From an uncultured Lachnospiraceae bacterium (GTDB lineage: Bacteria > Bacillota > Clostridia > Lachnospirales > Lachnospiraceae), in contig CANQPM010000006.1 of assembly GCA_947625775.1 (NCBI GenBank), forward strand, positions 141,234-205,233: 64,000 nt of DNA, in the 5' to 3' direction. How positions within the stretch are numbered: the first letter of the stretch is position 1; the number at the start of each line of letters is the position of its first letter. Below the pieces are notes generated by a model that worked only from the letters and a program-made list of their open reading frames with translations, searched no databases and was not told where the DNA came from. Shown here in pieces: positions 35,875-45,101 of the stretch. Made by a program: the position numbers and the translations under genes.

Positions 35875-37605
35875 ATGAGTTACATGGACGAATTTAATTT
35901 CTGGCTGAATGATGATTATTTCGACCAGGCGACAAAGGACGAGCTTCTTAAAATCAAGGACAACGAAAGCGAGATAGAAGACCGCTTTTACAAAGAGCTT
36001 GAGTTCGGCACGGGCGGACTTAGGGGCATTATCGGCGCAGGCACGAACCGCATGAACATTTATACTGTAAGAAAGACCTCTCAGGGACTTGCAAACTACA
36101 TAATCAAGGCAGGCGGACAAAAGAAGGGCATAGCGATAGCCTACGACTCGCGCTTTATGTCGCCCGAGTTTGCTGACGAGGCGGCGCTGTGCATGGCTGC
36201 AAACGGCATCAAGGCGTATGTGTTTGAATCTCTGCGCCCCACGCCAGAGCTTTCATTCGCGCTCAGGACATTAGGCTGCATTTCGGGCATTGTCATCACG
36301 GCAAGCCACAATCCCCCCGAGTATAACGGCTACAAGGTATATTGGGAGGACGGCGCGCAGATTACAGCGCCCAAGGATAAAGAGGTTATAAATGAAGTCA
36401 AGGCAGTGACCGATTACCACACCGTAAAGACCATGGATAAGCAGGAGGCGGTAAACGCAGGCTTATATGAGGTTATCGGCAAGGAAATCGACGACAAGTA
36501 CATGGCAGAGCTCAAAAAGCAGATTATCCACCCTGACGTTATCAAGGAAGTCGCAGACGACATCAAGATTGTGTACACGCCGCTGTGCGGTACAGGCAAC
36601 AAGCCCGTCAGAAGGATTTTGTCAGAGCTTGGCTTCAAGAACGTTTATGTAGTTCCCGAGCAGGAAAATCCCGATCCCAAATTCACCACGCTTGACTATC
36701 CTAATCCTGAAGATCCCAAGGCGTTTACATACGCGCTCAGGCTTGCAAAGGAAAAGAACGCGGATATCGTGCTTGCCACAGATCCCGACGCAGACAGGCT
36801 CGGCATTTACGCCCTTGACACAAAGAGCGGCGAGTACAAGTCCTTCACGGGAAATATGTCAGGCATGCTCATTGCTGAATACATATTAAGAGAGAGAAAG
36901 GCGACAGGCACGATGCCTCCCAATCCCGCGCTTGTCACCACAATCGTTACCACGAACATGACGGCTCCCATCACGAGGGAATACGGCGTAAAGCTTATCG
37001 AAGTGCTCACGGGCTTTAAGTTTATCGGCGAGCAGATCAAGCTTTTCGAGCAGACAGGCTCAAACAACTACGTATTCGGCTTGGAGGAGAGCTACGGCTG
37101 CCTTGCGGGCACGCATGCGCGCGACAAGGACGCTGTAGTTGCGGTTATGTGCCTGTGCGAGGTTGCGGCATGGTGCAAGAAGCACGGCAAGACACTCTAC
37201 GATATGATGCTTGAAATTTATGAGAAATACGGTTATTATAAAGAGACGCAGTATGCAATCACATTAAAGGGCATCGACGGCTCTAAGCAGATAGCCGCCA
37301 TCATGGATAAGCTAAGGAGCAATCCTCCCAAGAAATTCGGCGAGCTTGATGTTATAAGACTCAGGGATTATGACAATGATAAGATAGTAGAGCTTGACAC
37401 GGGCAAGGAATATCCTACAGGGCTGCCCAAGTCAAACGTGCTTTACTTTGACCTTACAAACGACTCTTGGTGCTGCGCAAGGCCGTCTGGCACAGAGCCA
37501 AAGATTAAGTTCTATATGGGCGTAAAAGGCACAAGCCTTGAAGACGCGCAGAATAAAGTGGAAGCCTTGACAAACGAGGTTAAGGCAGTGCTTGGAGAAA
37601 ATTAA
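35875..37605 (+). CDS. Phospho-sugar mutase (phosphoglucomutase/phosphomannomutase family)
   Basis: 576 residues, the length of the PgcA-type alpha-phosphohexomutases. Motifs in order: TGGLRGIIGAGTNRMN, the active-site phosphoserine loop ITASHNPPEYNGYK (about 141), the metal-binding DPDADRLG (about 303), GFKFIGEQI, the sugar-binding EESYGCL, and the phosphate-binding RPSGTEPK (about 536). It interconverts hexose 6-phosphate and 1-phosphate in the cytoplasm and so could supply glucose-1-phosphate to RfbA. It has its own promoter with a tandem repeat and a strong terminator, so it is independently regulated. Glucose rather than mannose specificity is likely from the length class but not certain. 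Confidence 0.92.
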   Translation: MSYMDEFNFWLNDDYFDQATKDELLKIKDNESEIEDRFYKELEFGTGGLRGIIGAGTNRMNIYTVRKTSQGLANYIIKAGGQKKGIAIAYDSRFMSPEFADEAALCMAANGIKAYVFESLRPTPELSFALRTLGCISGIVITASHNPPEYNGYKVYWEDGAQITAPKDKEVINEVKAVTDYHTVKTMDKQEAVNAGLYEVIGKEIDDKYMAELKKQIIHPDVIKEVADDIKIVYTPLCGTGNKPVRRILSELGFKNVYVVPEQENPDPKFTTLDYPNPEDPKAFTYALRLAKEKNADIVLATDPDADRLGIYALDTKSGEYKSFTGNMSGMLIAEYILRERKATGTMPPNPALVTTIVTTNMTAPITREYGVKLIEVLTGFKFIGEQIKLFEQTGSNNYVFGLEESYGCLAGTHARDKDAVVAVMCLCEVAAWCKKHGKTLYDMMLEIYEKYGYYKETQYAITLKGIDGSKQIAAIMDKLRSNPPKKFGELDVIRLRDYDNDKIVELDTGKEYPTGLPKSNVLYFDLTNDSWCCARPSGTEPKIKFYMGVKGTSLEDAQNKVEALTNEVKAVLGEN

Positions 37606-37621
37606 TATCTGTTCAAAAAAT

Positions 37622-37671
37622 GTGCAGGCTGGGACAGCGGCGCAAGCTGCCGTTTCCCAGCGGCACTTTTT
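37622..37671 (+). terminator. Rho-independent terminator after the phosphohexomutase gene
   Basis: GTGC and CTGGGA pair with TCCCAG and GCAC around an inner CAGC/GCTG stem, and TTTTT follows. It begins 17 bp after the stop. Confidence 0.8.
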
Positions 37672-37745
37672 GTATAATCAGGGACAGTGTTTTGGCGCAG
37701 CCATCACGGATATTTATAATCAGGAAAAATTTGGAGGACCACGTT

Positions 37746-38192
37746 TTGAAAAAGCTGCTTGCACAGATAATTAAATTCGGCTTTGTCGGCGTAATCTGCT
37801 TTCTCATAGATTTTGCGATTTCCACAGGGCTAGTCGCTCTTTTAAGGGGCGCCATAGGTGAAAATGCCGCCGCGCTGGCAGGCGGATTTTTTGGGTTTAC
37901 GATTTCCGTTGTCGTAAATTATATCCTCAGCATGAAGTATGTATTCACGCGCAACGAGGAGCTTGGCAGAAAAAAGGAATTTGTTATTTTTATAATATTG
38001 AGCATAATCGGACTTGGAATCAACGAGCTTGTGATTTGGATCTGCACAAAAATTTACAATGCAAATCCGAATCTGGCGGTTATAATAGATTTTGTAGCAT
38101 GGTTTGCGGCCGCTAAAATTATTGCTACAGCGGTAGTTATGGTATATAATTTTATAAGCAGGAAAATATTCCTGGAAAAACATGAAAATTAA
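37746..38192 (+). CDS. gtrA: GtrA family membrane protein
   Basis: 148 residues. TTG 37746 is chosen as start because GGAGG (37733-37737) lies eight bases upstream and the family begins here with KKLLAQIIKFGFVGVICFLIDFA; the longer open frame lies over the terminator. Four hydrophobic helices fill the protein, with GFTISVVVNYILSMKYVF and FVAWFAAAKIIATAVVMVYNFISRK, the GtrA signature. GtrA-like proteins are thought to flip polyprenyl-phosphate-linked sugars for GT-C enzymes. The synthase (3844) and GtrII-like transferase (342) of this window would complete the set, although they lie more than 30 kb away. Confidence 0.85.
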   Translation: MKKLLAQIIKFGFVGVICFLIDFAISTGLVALLRGAIGENAAALAGGFFGFTISVVVNYILSMKYVFTRNEELGRKKEFVIFIILSIIGLGINELVIWICTKIYNANPNLAVIIDFVAWFAAAKIIATAVVMVYNFISRKIFLEKHEN

Positions 38193-38227
38193 ACGCGGAA
38201 ACAACGGGCAGCATATAGAGGTTCAAT

Positions 38228-39610
38228 ATGTCAATAGTACAAAATGTCAAAAAAACCATAAATTACAGTAAGAAGAACGGCTGCAGGGAGGCCGCCTTTG
38301 CGGCGTTTGAGCGGGTGACGCAGAAATACCACGCTGATTACGCGTATGCTCCGCCCACGGCAGAGACGCTTCTGGCGCAGAAAAATGACAGTACGCTTCC
38401 AGACATTACATTTTCAATTTTAGTGCCTGCATATGAGACTCAGAGGGAATATATGGAGGCGCTTATTGAGTGCTGCCTTTCCCAGTCATACGAAAAGTGG
38501 GAGCTTATAATAGCTGACGGAAGCGCGTCTGACATAGTTTCAAAGACGCTTGCGGAATATGATGACAGCCGCATAAAGTACATTCATCTGGATAACAACG
38601 GCGGCATTGCAGATAATACAAACAGGGCGATAGAGTACGCCTCAGGCGATTACTGCGGGCTGCTCGACCACGATGATATGCTCACGCCTGACGCGCTCTA
38701 TGAGATGGCGCGCGCGATAAAAAAGAGCGGTTCGCCCATTTTGGTTTATTCAGACGAGGATAAATGCGATTCGTCGGGCAGAAGCTTTTATGATCCGCAT
38801 TTTAAGCTTGATTTTAATTTGGATTTGCTGCTTACCAACAATTATATATGCCATTTTCTGGCAGTGGACACGCACACGCTAAAAAAGCTGCAGATACGCA
38901 AAGAGTATGACGGCTCACAGGATTTTGACCTTATACTTCGCATAGTCAGCACGCTGATGCTGAGGGAGAGGGAAGGGCAGCTTGGGGATGAAAAGCCCAT
39001 GGAGGAGCGCATTGTCCATGTGCCGAAGGTGCTCTACCACTGGCGCTGCCATCAAAATTCGACGGCGGACAACCCTCAGAGCAAGATGTACGCGTATGAG
39101 GCAGGCAAAAAGGCGATAATTGATTTTGCAAGCCGCATGGGCTGGAAAGCCGAAGTGCGCCACAACAAGCACTTAGGCTTTTACCGCATAGTATATAGAA
39201 ACGATATACTGACGCACAGGCCTGACCTTGCGGCGGTATGCGGCTATGTGGCGCACCACGGCAAAATAACAAGCGGTATTTATAAAGGGCAGCCGCTATT
39301 TTATGCGGGATATATGAACAGAATGGACTTATACCAGGATATAATAACGGTTGATATTAGAAACCTTGCGGTAAATAAAAACCTGTATGAAATATATGAA
39401 AGCGTCACGGGGCACAAGTATGAAAGCACCCTGACGGAGGCGGGCGCGGAAAGCCACAACACGGCGCAGGAGCTGCCGCAGTGGATAAGGGAGCTTGAGC
39501 GCACGGCGGATGGCAGGAAAAAATTAGAGCAGCTTAACAGCGAGCTTAGCAGCAGGCTCATTTCCCACGGCAGGCTTTTGCTCGATCCCGAATGTGTCCG
39601 CAGAATGTAG
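38228..39610 (+). CDS. GT2 glycosyltransferase
   Basis: 460 residues. A complete GT-A domain begins at about residue 61 (FSILVPAYETQ), with IADGSASD, NNGGIADNTN, the metal site LLDHDDM (about 147), YSDEDKCD and GSQDFDLILRI, then HVPKVLYHWR. This corresponds to domain 1 of the protein at 29930. The following 150 residues (VCGYVAHHGKITSGIYKG, DIRNLAVNKNLYEIYE) look like a remnant of a second GT domain without its nucleotide-binding half, the mirror image of the situation at 25622 and 27700. It lies 36 bp after gtrA. Sugar specificity is unknown. Confidence 0.85.
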   Translation: MSIVQNVKKTINYSKKNGCREAAFAAFERVTQKYHADYAYAPPTAETLLAQKNDSTLPDITFSILVPAYETQREYMEALIECCLSQSYEKWELIIADGSASDIVSKTLAEYDDSRIKYIHLDNNGGIADNTNRAIEYASGDYCGLLDHDDMLTPDALYEMARAIKKSGSPILVYSDEDKCDSSGRSFYDPHFKLDFNLDLLLTNNYICHFLAVDTHTLKKLQIRKEYDGSQDFDLILRIVSTLMLREREGQLGDEKPMEERIVHVPKVLYHWRCHQNSTADNPQSKMYAYEAGKKAIIDFASRMGWKAEVRHNKHLGFYRIVYRNDILTHRPDLAAVCGYVAHHGKITSGIYKGQPLFYAGYMNRMDLYQDIITVDIRNLAVNKNLYEIYESVTGHKYESTLTEAGAESHNTAQELPQWIRELERTADGRKKLEQLNSELSSRLISHGRLLLDPECVRRM

Positions 39611-39696
39611 CCGCATAGTGTGCCGCGCAATCGCGCAATCACGCAATTGCGCAATGCATCTTTCCGCAATATGAATCCGAAAGGACTAAAAACGCA

Positions 39697-40692
39697 ATGG
39701 CAGTTTGCAAATCCACGATAGTCATACCAAACTATAACGGAATAAAATATATAGCCGCCTGCCTTGAAAGCATTTATTCAGGTACGGAAAAAAATATAGA
39801 GATAATAGTGGTCGACAATGCCTCCTCAGACGGCAGCTTAGAACTCATAAAGGAAAAATTCCCTAAAGTGCGTTTGATAGAGAACAGCGAAAACACAGGC
39901 TTTAGCAGGGCGGTCAACCAAGGAATACTGGCGAGTAAGACACCATATGTTATTTTATTAAACAACGACACAAGGGCGGGACTTTCCTTTGCGCATGAGC
40001 TTGAAAAGGCAATGGACAGCGACGGCCGCCTGTTTTCAGCATCAGCGCGGATGATGTCGCTGTATGACAAGGATATAATTGACGATGCGGGGGATTTTTA
40101 CTGCGCGCTCGGCTGGGCGTTTGCGCGAGGCAAGGGAAAGCGCATAGGTTCCCAAAACGGCAAATACAATAACGACTGTAATATTTTCGCATCCTGCGCG
40201 GGAGCCGCAATTTACAGGCGTGAGCTTTTGGATAGTGATAAGGTAGGGCTTTTTGACGAGAATCATTTTGCGTATTTTGAGGATATTGACATCGGCTACC
40301 GCGCGCGGCTTTGCGGCTATGAAAACCGCTACGCGGCGGCGGCTGTAGTTTACCATGCAGGCAGCGCCACAAGCGGTTCGCGCTACAATGCATTTAAAAC
40401 AAAGCTTGCGTCAAGAAACAGCGTTTATCTGGCGTACAAAAATATGCCGCTTTTCCAGCTTTTGCTTAATTCCCCATTTTTGCTGGCGGGTTTTTTGGTA
40501 AAAACAGCATTTTTTATAAAGAAAGGCTTGGGGAGGGAATATATCACGGGGCTTGCCGACGGAGTAAAGCTCTGCATGGGTGAAAACGGCAGAAAGCATA
40601 AGCAGCGTTTTGCGTTAAAAAGATTTCCGCAATATATAAAAATCCAGCTGATGCTCTGGAAAAATATGCTGCTAATAGTTAAGATTTTTTGA
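39697..40692 (+). CDS. GT2 rhamnosyltransferase-like glycosyltransferase
   Basis: 331 residues. The GT-A domain starts at the N-terminus with STIVIPNYNGIKY, then VVDNASSDGS, NTGFSRAVNQG, the metal site LLNNDTRAG, SCAGAAIYRRELL and the acceptor-side YFEDIDIGYRARL, the pattern of the WbbL/RfbF group that often transfers rhamnose. A C-terminal hydrophobic stretch near residue 250-275 and a basic tail may associate with the membrane. The last gene before a clear promoter at 40720. Rhamnose as donor is inferred from the family and rfbABC. Confidence 0.88.
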   Translation: MAVCKSTIVIPNYNGIKYIAACLESIYSGTEKNIEIIVVDNASSDGSLELIKEKFPKVRLIENSENTGFSRAVNQGILASKTPYVILLNNDTRAGLSFAHELEKAMDSDGRLFSASARMMSLYDKDIIDDAGDFYCALGWAFARGKGKRIGSQNGKYNNDCNIFASCAGAAIYRRELLDSDKVGLFDENHFAYFEDIDIGYRARLCGYENRYAAAAVVYHAGSATSGSRYNAFKTKLASRNSVYLAYKNMPLFQLLLNSPFLLAGFLVKTAFFIKKGLGREYITGLADGVKLCMGENGRKHKQRFALKRFPQYIKIQLMLWKNMLLIVKIF

Positions 40693-40719
40693 AGATTAAG
40701 GTCGAATTAAAAAAATAAG

Positions 40720-40748
40720 TTGTACTTTTTGCTCAAATATTGTAGAAT
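40720..40748 (+). promoter_or_regulatory. Promoter before the second initiating transferase
   Basis: TTGTAC and TAGAAT with a 17-bp spacer, 38 bp before the next coding sequence. It would drive the transferase and LCP genes as a unit. Confidence 0.6.
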
Positions 40749-40785
40749 GGTAAGAGCTTGATTGATAGACGAACACTGAAACAGG

Positions 40786-42204
40786 GTGGGGCGATTGATA
40801 AGAGATAACCAGAAGTATTTTAACAGGCTGCTAGTTCTACTTGATGCGCTTGTTATAGCGGCATCATACAGCCTTGCTTGGTTTTTGTGGCTGAGCGGTT
40901 ATGTTAAGGAGATAGAGAAGGGTACGGGCGTTCTGCCTACACAGACCTACTTCACGGCGCTTATTGCCATTATCCCATGCTATCTGATTTTATACAACAC
41001 GTTTGATATGTATTCGTCAAAGCGCACGTCGCGGACGACATATGAGATTTTAAATATAATCAAGGCGAATACGATAGGTCTTCTTGCCATAATGGTTGTG
41101 CTCTACGCGATAAACATACCCGACTTTTCGCGAGGTATGGTTGGCGTATTTTACGGCATTAATATTTTCCTCAGCTCAGCTATGCGCAAGTCCGTCAGGG
41201 TGACGCTGCGCTATTTCAGGAAAAAAGGCTATAATATTAAACACATTTTACTTGTCGGCTACTCGCGCGCGGCAGAGGAATATATAAACAGAATAAAGGC
41301 AAACCCCGAATGGGGCTATGTCGTGTGCGGAATACTTGACAATAAGGTGCCGCGCGGCGCAGTATATAAGGGAGTAAAGGTTATCGGGGACATTGAAAAC
41401 CTTGAGATAATCCTTCCCGAAAATAAGCTTGACGAGATAGGCATCACGCTTGCGCTTGAAGATTATGACCATCTCGAGGAGATAGTCAATATATGCGAAA
41501 AATCGGGAGTTCATACCAAGTTTATCCCTGATTACAACAGTGTCATTCCAAGCCGCCCGTATCTTGAGGATTTGGGAGGGCTTGCGGTAGTCAATATACG
41601 GCGAGTGCCGCTTACCAATACGGCTAATATGTTGATGAAGCGCCTTGTTGATATTTTAGGCTCGTTGTTTGCCATTGTACTGTTTTCGCCCGTTATGCTC
41701 ATAGCGGCGATAGGCGTAAAGGCTACGAGCAGGGGACCGCTTATTTTTAAGCAGGAGAGAGTCGGACTTCACAATAAACCTTTTAAGATGTATAAATTCA
41801 GAAGTATGGAAGTGCAGCGCGACGAAGACGAAAAGAAGGGCTGGACTAAAAAAAACGATCCGCGCGTCACAAAAATAGGAAAAATACTGCGCAAGACAAG
41901 CATAGACGAGCTTCCGCAGCTTTTTAACGTGTTAAAAGGCGATATGAGCCTTGTAGGCCCGCGGCCTGAAAGACCTCTTTTTGTGGAAAAATTTAAAGAA
42001 GAAATACCAAGGTATATGATAAAGCACCAGGTCCGCCCTGGAATTACAGGGTGGGCGCAGGTAAACGGCTACCGCGGAGATACATCAATCAGAAAGCGTA
42101 TCGAATATGACCTGTATTATATTGAGAACTGGTCTATGGCATTTGACATAAAGATTTTATTCTTAACCTTTTTTAAGGGCTTTGTCAACAAAAATGCCTA
42201 TTAA
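40786..42204 (+). CDS. Second initiating undecaprenyl-phosphate sugar phosphotransferase
   Basis: 472 residues from GTG 40786; TTG 40795, with GGGTGGGG before it, is an equally good start. Four to five N-terminal helices precede a CoA-binding-like domain ([15 protein letters not shown]). The catalytic C-terminus has a re-entrant helix, then [54 protein letters not shown] and [16 protein letters not shown]. These are typical of undecaprenyl-phosphate glucose phosphotransferases. It differs clearly from the enzyme at 6013-7437 (RPERP instead of RPPTE), so the cell may start two glycans or use two first sugars. The LCP gene follows 13 bp later. Confidence 0.9.
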   Translation: MGRLIRDNQKYFNRLLVLLDALVIAASYSLAWFLWLSGYVKEIEKGTGVLPTQTYFTALIAIIPCYLILYNTFDMYSSKRTSRTTYEILNIIKANTIGLLAIMVVLYAINIPDFSRGMVGVFYGINIFLSSAMRKSVRVTLRYFRKKGYNIKHILLVGYSRAAEEYINRIKANPEWGYVVCGILDNKVPRGAVYKGVKVIGDIENLEIILPENKLDEIGITLALEDYDHLEEIVNICEKSGVHTKFIPDYNSVIPSRPYLEDLGGLAVVNIRRVPLTNTANMLMKRLVDILGSLFAIVLFSPVMLIAAIGVKATSRGPLIFKQERVGLHNKPFKMYKFRSMEVQRDEDEKKGWTKKNDPRVTKIGKILRKTSIDELPQLFNVLKGDMSLVGPRPERPLFVEKFKEEIPRYMIKHQVRPGITGWAQVNGYRGDTSIRKRIEYDLYYIENWSMAFDIKILFLTFFKGFVNKNAY

Positions 42205-42216
42205 GGAGAGTAACGA

Positions 42217-43932
42217 ATGCAGGATAACAATTATCAGGAGAACCAAAATATAAGGAGAAAGGCAGAGCCGCAGCGCAGGGCAGCGCAGAGAAACGTTTCA
42301 GGAGCGACACAAAGACGCGCGGCAGCGCAGGGGCAGCCACGGTCAATGCAAGGCCAAAAGCAGCCGCGCCCGATGCCAATGCAGAACCAAGGCCAGCCAC
42401 AAGGCCAAAGGCAGCCAAGACCGACGCAGGGCCAACTGCAAAGCCAAAGACAGCCGCGCCCGATGCCAATACAGAACCAAGGCCAGCCACAAGGCCAAAG
42501 GCAGCCAAGACCGACGCAGGGCCAGCCGCAAGGCCAAAGACAGCCGCGCCCGATGCCAGTGCAGAACCAAGGTCAGCCGCAGGGACAAAGGCAGCCAAGA
42601 CCGACGCAGGGTCAGCCACAGGACCAAAGGCAGCCAAGGGCAGCGCAGGAACAACAATATTACTCAGATATGCCATATGATTATGAGACACAAAGGGCTT
42701 CCGCTAAAAGCACGTCTAAGCAGAACAAAAACGCGGCGGTTTCAGGCAAAAAGAAGAAGGCAAACAAAAAAAGCAGCGCAAAGAGAAGGGCGCAGGCAGA
42801 GCTTACTCCACAGCAGAAGGCGCGCAAAAAGAGAAAAAAGATAATTATGTTTGTCAGCGAGATATTCCTGCTGCTTATTTTGCTCGTAGTAGCAGTAGGA
42901 GTATATTGGGGCGGCAAACAGGTCAACAAGATAAAATATGTTGAAATACCCGAGGACGAGATAAAAATTGATGAGCAGGTGCAGCAGTCTACGGAGACAG
43001 GCGTTATGAAGGGATACCGAAATGTCGCGCTGTTTGGCGTTGACTCGCGCGAGGGACAGCTTGACAAGGCGACGCGCACGGACACGATTATCATAGCCTC
43101 AATAAATCTTGACACTAAGGAAGTAAAAATGGTGTCAGTTTACCGGGATACATGGCTTAATCTGAGCACGGACAGCTACAATAAGGCAAACTCCGCATAT
43201 GCAAAAGGAGGCCCCAAGCAGGCAATAGCGATGCTCAATATGAACCTTGATATGAATATCACCGACTTTGTCACCATAGGTTTTGATGGGCTCATAGATG
43301 TAATTGAGGCGGTAGGCGGAGTAGAAATAGACGTTAAGGAGGCTGAGGTAGTCCACCTTAACAGTTTTCAGACAAGTATGGCGGGTAAACCTGACGGCAC
43401 ATTAAATGCCGCGGGAGAGCCAAATTATGTTCCTGATCCGAGTAATCCGCTCTATAAATATTATAAGCCGGTAGAGCATGCGGGGCTTCAGACGCTAAAC
43501 GGTCTTCAGGCAACGGCTTACTGCCGTATAAGATACGTAGGTAATGATTTTGAGCGCACGCAGAGGCAGAGGACAGTCATAAAGCAGATAGCAAAAAAAG
43601 CAATAACGCTTAATCCAAATACGCTCAATGCGATAGCAGAGGCGGTATTTCCAAAGATAGCCACTTCGCTTGACCTGCCAGAGATTTTATCGCTGCTTTC
43701 GGGCATAGCGAGCTATGAGATAGGTGACAACACGGGATTTCCGTTTGACGGCCACTATGAGGGTTGCCGCGTCAAAGGGGCAAGCGTGATTGCTCCGGCG
43801 GATTTGGAACAGAATGTAGTACTTCTGCATCAATTCCTGTTTGGCGACACGGAGGAATACACGCCGTCAGATACGGTAAAGAAGTGCAGCCAGAAGATTG
43901 TTTCAGACACGGGAGTGTCGGCAAGCCAGTAG
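42217..43932 (+). CDS. LytR-CpsA-Psr (LCP) family glycan ligase with Gln/Pro/Arg-rich tandem repeats
   Basis: 571 residues. Residues 1-205 are cytoplasmic, hydrophilic and very rich in Gln, Pro, Arg and Lys, with three 30-residue repeats (about 49-138). A single helix (about 208-230) follows, then the extracellular LCP domain: VALFGVDSREGQLDKATRTD with the conserved arginine/aspartate sites, MVSVYRDTW, NSAYAKGGP, GFDGLIDVIEAVGGVEI and YCRIRYVGNDFERTQRQR. LCP enzymes move a glycan from undecaprenyl diphosphate to peptidoglycan. Its place after an initiating transferase suggests it attaches the product of this locus to the wall. The long repeat head is unusual for the family. Confidence 0.92.
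   Translation: MQDNNYQENQNIRRKAEPQRRAAQRNVSGATQRRAAAQGQPRSMQGQKQPRPMPMQNQGQPQGQRQPRPTQGQLQSQRQPRPMPIQNQGQPQGQRQPRPTQGQPQGQRQPRPMPVQNQGQPQGQRQPRPTQGQPQDQRQPRAAQEQQYYSDMPYDYETQRASAKSTSKQNKNAAVSGKKKKANKKSSAKRRAQAELTPQQKARKKRKKIIMFVSEIFLLLILLVVAVGVYWGGKQVNKIKYVEIPEDEIKIDEQVQQSTETGVMKGYRNVALFGVDSREGQLDKATRTDTIIIASINLDTKEVKMVSVYRDTWLNLSTDSYNKANSAYAKGGPKQAIAMLNMNLDMNITDFVTIGFDGLIDVIEAVGGVEIDVKEAEVVHLNSFQTSMAGKPDGTLNAAGEPNYVPDPSNPLYKYYKPVEHAGLQTLNGLQATAYCRIRYVGNDFERTQRQRTVIKQIAKKAITLNPNTLNAIAEAVFPKIATSLDLPEILSLLSGIASYEIGDNTGFPFDGHYEGCRVKGASVIAPADLEQNVVLLHQFLFGDTEEYTPSDTVKKCSQKIVSDTGVSASQ
42361..42630 (+). repeat. Three 90-bp tandem repeats inside the LCP gene
   Basis: Units start at 42361, 42451 and 42541, each with CAGCCGCGCCCGATGCC. 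Only a few substitutions separate them (the sixth codon or so encodes Met, Ile or Val in turn). A partial fourth unit follows. Each codes for 30 residues of the type QPRPMPMQNQGQPQGQRQPR and onward. Confidence 0.9.
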
Positions 43933-43942
43933 AGAACCAATG

Positions 43943-43968
43943 AAGGGACTGTAAAACAGTCCCTTTTT
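43943..43968 (+). terminator. Strong Rho-independent terminator after the LCP gene
   Basis: AAGGGACTGT pairs perfectly with ACAGTCCCTT around an AAA loop, followed by TTTGCC. It lies 11 bp after the stop. Confidence 0.85.
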
Positions 43969-44081
43969 GCCTTGTTTACGGATATGTCACAGGCGGCTTT
44001 CAGGGAAAGCCTTTTACGGCGTACCATATAGTTATCACGGACAAAAGGGAGGAGAAGCGCAGTGGGGGCGGCGCGAAAATA

Positions 44082-45029
44082 ATGGAAATTATGCAGCAGA
44101 GTATAGACGTAATAATACCAACATACAAGCCTGACGAGGAGTTTATGAGAATGATAGAGCTGTTGGAAAAGCAGACTGTTCCAATACATAAGCTCATTAT
44201 TATGAACACGGAGGAAAAGTATTTTTACAAGCTGTTTTATGGCACGGGCTTTTTGGAAAGATACAGGAATATAGAAATACACCACCTGTCACTTATGGAG
44301 TTTGACCATGGCAGGACGCGCAGAAAGGCGGTGGGATATTCCGATGCGGATATATTTGTATGCATGACACAGGACGCTATGCCTGCAGACGAACATCTCA
44401 TAGAGGAGCTTACAGCTGCCCTCAACGCCGACGAAAAAACAGCCGTATCATACGCAAGGCAGCTTCCGCGCGATGACTGCAGAGAGATTGAGCGCTATAC
44501 CAGAGGCTTTAACTATCCTGAACAGGCAGCCGTAAAGTCGGCTGAGGATATACCCGTATTAGGGATAAAGACTTTTTTCTGCTCAAATGTATGCGCGGCA
44601 TATAAGCGCGATATATACGAGGAGCTCGGCGGATTTGTGAAAAGGGCGATTTTTAATGAGGATATGATATATGCGGGGGGCGCGATAAAAAAAGGTTATA
44701 AGATAGCCTACGCGGCGAAGGCTCAGGTGTACCACTCTCATAACTATACCTGCAGGCAGCAGTTTAAGCGCAACTTTGACCTGGGCGTATCGCAGGCGCA
44801 GCACCCTGAGATTTTTAAGGGGATATCCTCTGAAAATGAAGGCATAAGGCTTATAAAGCAGACAGCCAGACATTTGGCGGATACAAAAAATAAGCGGTAT
44901 ATTCCATATCTTTTTGTGTCAAGCGCATGTAAATATCTGGGCTATAAGCTTGGAACGATGTACGAGCGTCTGCCGTATGGTATGGTAAAGAAGTGCAGCG
45001 CAAGCAGTGCTTATTGGAAAAACCATTAA
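44082..45029 (+). CDS. GT2 rhamnosyltransferase-like glycosyltransferase
   Basis: 315 residues from ATG 44082; a GGAGG-type site is 30 bases away and a nearer purine run precedes the start. The GT-A domain begins IDVIIPTYKPDEEF, with IMNTEEKYF in place of the usual VDNGS, EFDHGRTRRKAV, the metal-type VCMTQDAMPAD, and NVCAAYKRDIYEELGGF; the aspartates in FNEDMIYAGG match the catalytic site of rhamnosyltransferases. No membrane helix is seen. It is followed at once by the identical hairpin that also precedes rfbC, and then glmS. The acceptor is unknown. Confidence 0.85.
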   Translation: MEIMQQSIDVIIPTYKPDEEFMRMIELLEKQTVPIHKLIIMNTEEKYFYKLFYGTGFLERYRNIEIHHLSLMEFDHGRTRRKAVGYSDADIFVCMTQDAMPADEHLIEELTAALNADEKTAVSYARQLPRDDCREIERYTRGFNYPEQAAVKSAEDIPVLGIKTFFCSNVCAAYKRDIYEELGGFVKRAIFNEDMIYAGGAIKKGYKIAYAAKAQVYHSHNYTCRQQFKRNFDLGVSQAQHPEIFKGISSENEGIRLIKQTARHLADTKNKRYIPYLFVSSACKYLGYKLGTMYERLPYGMVKKCSASSAYWKNH

Positions 45030-45055
45030 GAAAAACGCAAGGGCGGCGTTTTTCT
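45029..45055 (+). terminator. Identical 27-nt hairpin, copy 2 (upstream of glmS)
   Basis: Same sequence as 20250-20276: AGAAAAACGC, loop AAGGGCG, GCGTTTTTCT. It begins at the last base of the stop codon of the GT gene and ends 46 nt before glmS. No clear promoter fits in the remaining gap, so complete termination here would silence glmS; read-through or attenuation is likely. Confidence 0.6.
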
Positions 45056-45101
45056 GGGGATTAAATGAAATTGCCGCGGGGGCGGCGGGAAAGAGGTTGA
45101 T

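Noticed and set aside
42361..42660. CRISPR-like array
   Set aside because: The units are contiguous 90-bp in-frame coding repeats without spacers, inside an LCP gene.
42185..42691. Minus-strand ORF rich in Ala, Leu and Gly opposite the LCP repeats
   Set aside because: It is a mirror of the coding repeat array with no ribosome site and is fully inside the LCP gene.
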